From the NCBI GenBank assembly GCA_016210125.1, contig JACQUS010000164.1, forward strand, positions 1 through 9,766: a DNA stretch of 9,766 bases. The letters are read 5' to 3'. The stretch comes from Chloroflexota bacterium. GTDB taxonomy: Bacteria > Chloroflexota > UBA6077 > FW602-bin22 > JACQUS01. Position numbers and translations under genes: made by a program. The notes below the pieces were generated by a model, which made no database searches, was not told where the DNA came from, and saw only the letters and a program-made list of their open reading frames with translations. Positions 6,299-9,766 of the stretch are shown here, in pieces (position 1 is the stretch's first letter; each line of letters begins with the position of its first letter).

Positions 6299-7447
6299 CT
6301 AGACCGCATCGCGGCCCGCCGGGCGCGTCGGCGGCAGCCCATACAGCTCCGACGCGTTGTCGCGTAAGATGCGCCGGCGCACGCGCTCGGGCAGCCCTCG
6401 GAAGAGGTCGCTCGGGCGGTAGTCGCCGTCCCAGTGCGGGTAGTCGGTGGCGAACATCAGCAGGTGCTCGCCATCCAGCCACTCCAGCACACGCGCTAGG
6501 TGCTCGGCCTGCTGGGGCTCCTCGACCGGCTGCGTTGTAACGCGTAGGTGCTCGCGCACGTACTCCGAGGGGCGGCGGCGCAAGCCGGGCACCTCGGCCC
6601 GTAGCTCGCGCCAGTGCTTGTCCAAGCGCCAGAGCAGCGGCACGAGCCAGCTCACGCCACCTTCCATGAAGACGACCTTCAGCGCTGGGAACTTCTCGAA
6701 GACGCCCTCGCACAGCAGGCTGATCAGGTGCGTGGCGTAAAGTTCGGGATAGAACTGGTGGTACTCGAAAAAGTAGGAGACGAAGCCTACGGGTGTCAGC
6801 AGGGCCATGCTTGGTGTCTGGTTGACGTGCGTGGCCAGTGGCAGGTTGTGGCGCACGGCCGCCTCGTAAATGGGATGGAACTGCGCCTGCCCGAAGGGCA
6901 CACGTACATGGGGCACCAGCATGACTTGCACGAAGTGGGGATGCCCGGCCCAGCGCTCGATCTCGCGCACGGCGAGCTCAGCGTCATTCGGGCCGACACG
7001 AATCGCGGCCTTGTACCGGCCGTGCGGATTGTACTTCGACAGCCAGGTCTCCGCCAGCCAGATGTTCACCGTTGCGGCTAGGACCGCTTCGTGCTCCGGG
7101 TTGGCCAGCGGGCGGTCGCCGCGTGGGACGAGGATGCCATAGTCGACACCGGCCTCGTCAAAGAGTTGCCTGGCAGTGAAGTCCGGGTCCGAGCAGGGCG
7201 GCCCACCGCTCGGCGGATACGCATCGGCCCGCTGCGAGGTGCCCGGCGGGAAATAGAGCGGCCCGGCGATCAGCGACGCGGCTCGACCCAGCACCGCCGG
7301 TGGCCAGTCCCGGCTGCGCCACGGCTCGGGCAGGTACAAGCGCAGCTCATCGTTCGATCGTGGCGCCGGGTGAACGTCGACGTCCACGACGCTGACCTCG
7401 ACCTCCCCCGGCGTACGCTCGTCGACCGCACGCACAGCCGCAGTCAT
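6299..7447 (-). CDS. Amidohydro_2 family metal-dependent hydrolase (ACMSD / gamma-resorcylate decarboxylase-like fold)
   Basis: This 382-residue protein belongs to the amidohydrolase-2 family of TIM-barrel hydrolases and decarboxylases. The N-terminus carries VVDVDVHPAP with D24 and H26 as the first metal ligands. Next come H207 (LATHVNQ), a Glu at 262 in FMEGGVSWL where many relatives have His, and D335 in FATDYPHWDGD. The YLPEPWR segment after the first motif and the RILRDNASELYGL ending fit the family. The frame is open upstream to 7510 with a TTG, but that extension runs through a hairpin and has no good ribosome binding site. ATG 7447 follows GGGGAGGG by 5 nt and begins just before the first beta-strand, so I use it. 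It lies between the TAXI receptor and hyuB, all on one strand. The reaction could be hydrolysis or non-oxidative decarboxylation; the substrate is unknown. Confidence 0.9.
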   Translation of the reverse strand: MTAAVRAVDERTPGEVEVSVVDVDVHPAPRSNDELRLYLPEPWRSRDWPPAVLGRAASLIAGPLYFPPGTSQRADAYPPSGGPPCSDPDFTARQLFDEAGVDYGILVPRGDRPLANPEHEAVLAATVNIWLAETWLSKYNPHGRYKAAIRVGPNDAELAVREIERWAGHPHFVQVMLVPHVRVPFGQAQFHPIYEAAVRHNLPLATHVNQTPSMALLTPVGFVSYFFEYHQFYPELYATHLISLLCEGVFEKFPALKVVFMEGGVSWLVPLLWRLDKHWRELRAEVPGLRRRPSEYVREHLRVTTQPVEEPQQAEHLARVLEWLDGEHLLMFATDYPHWDGDYRPSDLFRGLPERVRRRILRDNASELYGLPPTRPAGRDAV

Positions 7448-7452
7448 CGTAG

Positions 7453-7460
7453 CCCTCCCC
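7453..7460 (-). promoter_or_regulatory. Ribosome binding site deciding the Amidohydro_2 start
   Basis: GGGGAGGG on the minus strand ends 5 nt before ATG 7447. It favours this start over a TTG at 7510, which lies inside the hairpin and would add 21 residues with no match to the family. Confidence 0.65.
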
Positions 7461-7506
7461 TGAACGTAGCCTGCGGGGCTGCCCCACCCCGCCCCAAGAA
7501 GGATTG

Positions 7507-7533
7507 CCAAAGGTCGCCTGAGGCGACCTTTGG
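7507..7533 (-). terminator. Hairpin between the TAXI receptor and Amidohydro_2 genes
   Basis: A perfect 12-bp stem, CCAAAGGTCGCC (7507-7518) and GGCGACCTTTGG (7522-7533), has a 3-nt loop. It begins 17 nt after the TAXI stop in the direction of transcription. The following minus-strand bases, CAATCCTTCTTGG, contain only a broken T-run, so termination may be partial. It could instead protect the upstream mRNA and set the receptor in excess over the enzymes, as intercistronic hairpins do in other receptor operons. The rest of the 102-nt gap shows no gene. Confidence 0.6.
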
Positions 7534-7549
7534 ATTCCCCCTTTCATCC

Positions 7550-8722
7550 CTAGTCGATCGGCTTGCCCGCGTCCTGGATCTTGATGCCCTGCTCCTGGAC
7601 GTACTTGGCCGCGCCCTTGTGGAAGGGGTTGGTGATGTTCGCCGCGGCGTTGACGGCGATCTCGGCACCCGACCGGTGCGCCTTGGCGATCTCGGGCACG
7701 TTCGGGTAGGTGACCTTGAGGACCTCGTAGACGAAGTCCTCGGGCAGGTCCTTGCTCCCGTGGAACGCCACGTAGACCGACAGCGCCGGCACGTTCTGAG
7801 CGAGGATGTCCTTATAGAAGTCCTTGCTCATGTCGTTCTTGAAGAAGAACGGCAGGGCTTTGATGATCTTGTCGCGCTCCTCCTCGGATGGCCCGAAGAT
7901 GAACAGCGGGTGCGTCAGGTTCACCTGGGCGATGGGCGTAAGCGGCGGTCCGCCGATGACGCCGAGCCCGGTGACCTGCTTATCCTTCACCAAGTCAGCG
8001 ATCTGCGGCCAGGGCGGGCCGGTGATGATGCGCGAGGGCTTGACGCCGACGGCATCGAAGAGATCCTTGACGTAGATCGGGAGCTGCGTGCCGCCCGGGC
8101 CCGGCGAGAAGACCTTGCCGTCGAAGTCCTTGAGCGTCTTGATGTTCGACTCTTTCAGCGCGAAGAAGTGCAAGTACTGGACGAAGGTCGGCAGGACGAC
8201 CCGAACCTTGTCAGTCTTCTTGCCCTGCGCCCAGCGCGTGCCGGTGAGGCCTTCGTGTATGTTGTTCATCGAGCTCAGCGCGAACGTGGCCTCGCCGCTC
8301 TGCACGCTTTGGAGGTTCGACTGCGACCCGCCGGCGGCGATCACGTTCGTCGGGATGCCCAGCTTGTCCTGAATGACCTTGGCCCAGCCCGTGGCCACGG
8401 CGTAGAAGGCCGTGCCCGGGTCGCCACCGCCGATGGTGATGCGCGTTGGCCAGCCAGCGCGCGCCGCCGGCTTGGCCGCCGGCTGCGGCGCCGGAGCCGC
8501 CGGCTTGGGCGGCTGGACGGCGGGCTTGGCCGGCTGTGCTGCTGGCGCCTGAGACGGCGCGGCCGGCTTAGCCGCCTCCTGAGCCGGCGCCGCGGCCTTA
8601 GGCGCCTCTTTCGCCGGCGCCGGCGCGGCAGCCGGCGCCGCGCAGGCCACGAGCGCCGCACCGAGCACCACTGCGCTGACGACGAGCCCCCAGCAAATGG
8701 AACGCATGCGACCTGGCAGCAC
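7550..8722 (-). CDS. TAXI family TRAP transporter solute receptor, lipoprotein
   Basis: The product is an extracytoplasmic receptor of the TAXI class, which serves TRAP transporters with fused 4TM-12TM permeases. I choose GTG 8722 (390 residues) because AAAGGGGG lies 5 nt upstream; ATG 8707 (385 residues) is the alternative. The basic n-region MLPGRMR, a hydrophobic stretch (LVVSAVVLGAALV) and a lipobox ending ALVAC (Cys27) predict a lipid-anchored protein. An Ala/Pro/Lys tether (28-89) precedes the binding domain. That domain starts RITIGGGDPGTAFYAVA and contains AAGGSQSNLQSVQSGE (129-144), both characteristic of TAXI proteins. Later segments (FSPGPGGTQLPIY, FGPSEEERDKIIKALPFFF) complete a family-typical length. 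The ligand is often glutamate or another small acid in known members but cannot be read here. It follows the small amidohydrolase by 54 nt. No permease gene is in the window. Confidence 0.93.
   Translation of the reverse strand: MLPGRMRSICWGLVVSAVVLGAALVACAAPAAAPAPAKEAPKAAAPAQEAAKPAAPSQAPAAQPAKPAVQPPKPAAPAPQPAAKPAARAGWPTRITIGGGDPGTAFYAVATGWAKVIQDKLGIPTNVIAAGGSQSNLQSVQSGEATFALSSMNNIHEGLTGTRWAQGKKTDKVRVVLPTFVQYLHFFALKESNIKTLKDFDGKVFSPGPGGTQLPIYVKDLFDAVGVKPSRIITGPPWPQIADLVKDKQVTGLGVIGGPPLTPIAQVNLTHPLFIFGPSEEERDKIIKALPFFFKNDMSKDFYKDILAQNVPALSVYVAFHGSKDLPEDFVYEVLKVTYPNVPEIAKAHRSGAEIAVNAAANITNPFHKGAAKYVQEQGIKIQDAGKPID
8456..8641 (-). repeat. Low-complexity Ala/Pro tether coding region
   Basis: Codons for residues 28-89 of the TAXI receptor are almost all Ala, Pro, Lys, Gln and Glu. 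The DNA is built from imperfect repeats of GCCGGC-type words, for example GCCGGCGCCGGCGC near 8613. The tether probably holds the binding domain away from the lipid anchor. Such GC-rich near-palindromic DNA is prone to slippage and to assembly error, so its exact length is less certain than the rest of the gene. Confidence 0.7.
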
Positions 8723-8727
8723 GTGAG

Positions 8728-8735
8728 CCCCCTTT
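8728..8735 (-). promoter_or_regulatory. Ribosome binding site favouring the GTG start of the TAXI receptor
   Basis: AAAGGGGG on the minus strand ends 5 nt before GTG 8722. The alternative ATG at 8707 is preceded only by a weak AGGT. Both starts leave the signal peptide intact. Confidence 0.5.
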
Positions 8736-8776
8736 CTGTGGTGTCGCTCCAAGCGAGCGCGCCGCGCTAAAGTCGA

Positions 8777-9592
8777 TCACAGCCCCAAGATGCGTGCCGC
8801 GTTCTCACCCAGCACTTTCCGCCGCACCTCCTCGCTGAAAGGTAGCTCCTCCTTGTACAGCCTGACGCTGGCGACCCGACCGTAGGGGTTGCCGCTGGCG
8901 AACAAGACCTTGTCCGCAATGATGGTATTGGCCGCTTGGACGTAGAACTCGCCGCCCGGCAAGCGCTCGCGAACGGAGAACTCGAAGTAGACGTTGCGGT
9001 GGCGCTGCGCCAGCGCGATGACGTCCAGCACGAACGGCCAGCAGCCGTGCGAGATGACCAGCACGAGCTCTGGGAAATCCGTGGCCACCTCGTCGAAGTG
9101 CCGCGGATGGCCGTGGTCCATCACCACCCCCGGGATCAGCGTGCCCTGGCCGGTGGTGTGGATGATGGGCAGGCCCATCTCGGCGCACTTGCCGTAGATC
9201 GGATAGAGCTTCTTGTCGCTGACCGGCACCTTGTGGCAGAAGCCGTCCAGCGACACACCCTTGAAGCCCCACTCGCCGACGCAGCGGTCGATCTCGCGCA
9301 GGGCGGCCAGGCCCTTGTGGGGGTCGACGCCGGCGAAGCCGATGAAGCGGTCTGGAAACTGGCGGACGATGTCGGCGATGTGCTCGTTCGGCACCTTAAA
9401 GCCGAACGTGGTCTCGACATCCCGCCCGCAGGCTACCCCTTTGTCGATACCGAGGTCGTCCATCGCCTCCACCAGCGCCTCGACGGTGGAGATGGCCGGT
9501 AGGCGGCCAGCGAGAAGCTGGCTGAAGGGTCCTGTGACGCCTACCTCCACGAACTCCTTCGTCGCGGGTCGGCAGCGAAAATCGATGATCAC
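8777..9592 (-). CDS. Amidohydrolase-like TIM-barrel protein with altered metal-binding motifs
   Basis: The 271-residue protein has the shape of a short Amidohydro_2 hydrolase: MDDLGIDKGVACG (strand-helix), VRQFPDRFIGFAGVDP (78-91), LREIDRCVGEWGFKGVSLDG, LPIIHTTGQG (142-151), ELVLVISHGCWP (175-186) and a C-terminal VRRKVLGENAARILGL. H145 and H182 correspond to two expected metal ligands. The N-terminal DxHxH motif, however, reads DFRCR (residues 4-8), with Arg in place of both His, and the usual late Asp (often in a TDYP-like motif) appears as Asn235 in FASGNPYG. It may therefore bind metal differently, or not at all. GTG 9592 is backed by GAGGAGGG 6 nt upstream. It is the first clear gene of the minus-strand series, 54 nt before the TAXI receptor. 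Function is unknown; a lactone- or decarboxylation-type reaction is possible but not shown. Confidence 0.88.
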   Translation of the reverse strand: MIIDFRCRPATKEFVEVGVTGPFSQLLAGRLPAISTVEALVEAMDDLGIDKGVACGRDVETTFGFKVPNEHIADIVRQFPDRFIGFAGVDPHKGLAALREIDRCVGEWGFKGVSLDGFCHKVPVSDKKLYPIYGKCAEMGLPIIHTTGQGTLIPGVVMDHGHPRHFDEVATDFPELVLVISHGCWPFVLDVIALAQRHRNVYFEFSVRERLPGGEFYVQAANTIIADKVLFASGNPYGRVASVRLYKEELPFSEEVRRKVLGENAARILGL

Positions 9593-9702
9593 GCCCGTCC
9601 CTCCTCTGTAGGCGCACTGCGAGCAGTACGCGACTTAGCGTTGTACGTCTCGTCAATCTTCTCTCTGGTGAAAATGGCCCTGATGGACTCCCCCTTCGCG
9701 CG
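9589..9702 (-). other. 37-codon open stretch overlapping the start of the DxRxR amidohydrolase; possible remnant or coupled leader
   Basis: In a frame different from the downstream gene, the minus strand is open from 9702 to a TGA at 9591-9589 that overlaps the GTG start by two bases (GTGA). The middle reads ESIRAIFTREKIDETYNAKS and is followed by RTARSAPTEEGRA. The composition looks protein-like, but there is no ATG, GTG or TTG in the stretch, and a stop (TGA, 9705-9703) lies directly upstream within the palindrome. It may be the remnant 3' end of an upstream gene cut off by the repeat element, or chance. I do not recognise the family. Confidence 0.25.
9599..9606 (-). promoter_or_regulatory. 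Ribosome binding site of the DxRxR amidohydrolase
   Basis: GAGGAGGG on the minus strand ends 6 nt before GTG 9592 and fixes that start. It also lies inside the overlapping 37-codon open stretch. I found no convincing promoter between 9593 and 9766. Confidence 0.65.
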
Positions 9703-9714
9703 TCAGGAAGGGGG
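9690..9714. repeat. GC-rich palindrome, second copy of a dispersed intergenic element
   Basis: CCCCCTTC (9690-9697) and GAAGGGGG (9707-9714) form an 8-bp perfect stem with a 9-nt loop. Read on the minus strand the element, with its leading CCTAGCCCCGGCCCCC, resembles the plus-strand element after the DctP gene (CCTCACCCCCTCGGTCCCCC). In both cases a TAG stop lies upstream of the stem: 326 for DctP, and 9723-9721 on the minus strand for a possible gene end entering from the right edge. It could act as a terminator for that gene. Confidence 0.45.
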
Positions 9715-9766
9715 CCGGGGCTAGGTCCTGCCACCTCTTCGTTCTTCGCTGGGGTGCAGCAGGGAC

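Noticed and set aside
7448..7510. N-terminal extension of the Amidohydro_2 protein to a TTG at 7510
   Set aside because: The added 21 residues overlap the hairpin, have no family counterpart, and lack a good ribosome binding site, whereas ATG 7447 has GGGGAGGG at 5 nt.
7091..8770. Plus-strand open frame of 559 codons opposite the TAXI receptor
   Set aside because: It mirrors well-identified minus-strand genes, has an Arg/Asp/Gly-heavy composition with no recognisable domain, and is the usual antisense shadow of high-GC codon usage.
9593..9660. TTGACG near 9650 on the minus strand as a promoter for the right-hand operon
   Set aside because: No acceptable -10 hexamer lies 16-18 nt downstream, so I could not support a promoter there.

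Overview
The window is a GC-rich stretch (sampled 60-base rows run from about 58% to 80% G+C) of bacterial accessory metabolism. The most likely source is a member of the Chloroflexota, probably from an environmental metagenome. The clues are a secreted protein with a YLPVV motif followed by a TPTPTP linker, an Ala/Pro-tethered TAXI receptor lipoprotein, a dense set of amidohydrolases, and GC-rich palindromes between genes. No rRNA, tRNA or housekeeping gene fixes the taxonomy, so this is an inference.

Left part (1-1995). The window opens inside a plus-strand DctP-type TRAP transporter receptor gene (only the C-terminal third is present), followed by a strong palindrome that may terminate it. 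A minus-strand pair faces it: a 77-codon small protein gene (1621-1854) and, 17 nt downstream, a secreted or membrane-anchored six-bladed Kelch propeller (455-1603). The small gene is easy to miss because it is the 3' end of a much longer spurious frame. It is divergent from the dipeptidase gene, across a 193-nt region with a good sigma70-like promoter (TTGACA, 18 nt, TACCAT) for the dipeptidase.

Central and right part (2048-9592). A plus-strand M19 (renal-type) dipeptidase converges on a long minus-strand series. In transcription order this is: a small amidohydrolase with a degenerate metal site (9592-8777), a TAXI-family TRAP receptor lipoprotein (8722-7550), a hairpin, an Amidohydro_2 TIM-barrel hydrolase (7447-6299), a hydantoinase B subunit (6253-4598), and a cytosine-deaminase/chlorohydrolase-like amidohydrolase (4588-3134). 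The last two are separated by 9 nt with the ribosome binding site touching the preceding stop codon, so they are probably translationally coupled.

How it may work together: two different TRAP-type receptors, three amidohydrolase-superfamily enzymes, one ATP-dependent-hydantoinase-type subunit and a dipeptidase suggest an island for capture and hydrolysis of small organic nitrogen or carboxylate compounds (cyclic amides, N-substituted heterocycles, dipeptides). The substrate cannot be read from the sequence. No TRAP permease and no HyuA partner lie in the window. I see no CRISPR array, transposase, integrase, defence system or RNA gene. The least explained pieces are the small protein/Kelch pair, the DxRxR amidohydrolase, and the start-less reading frame fused to the front of that amidohydrolase gene.
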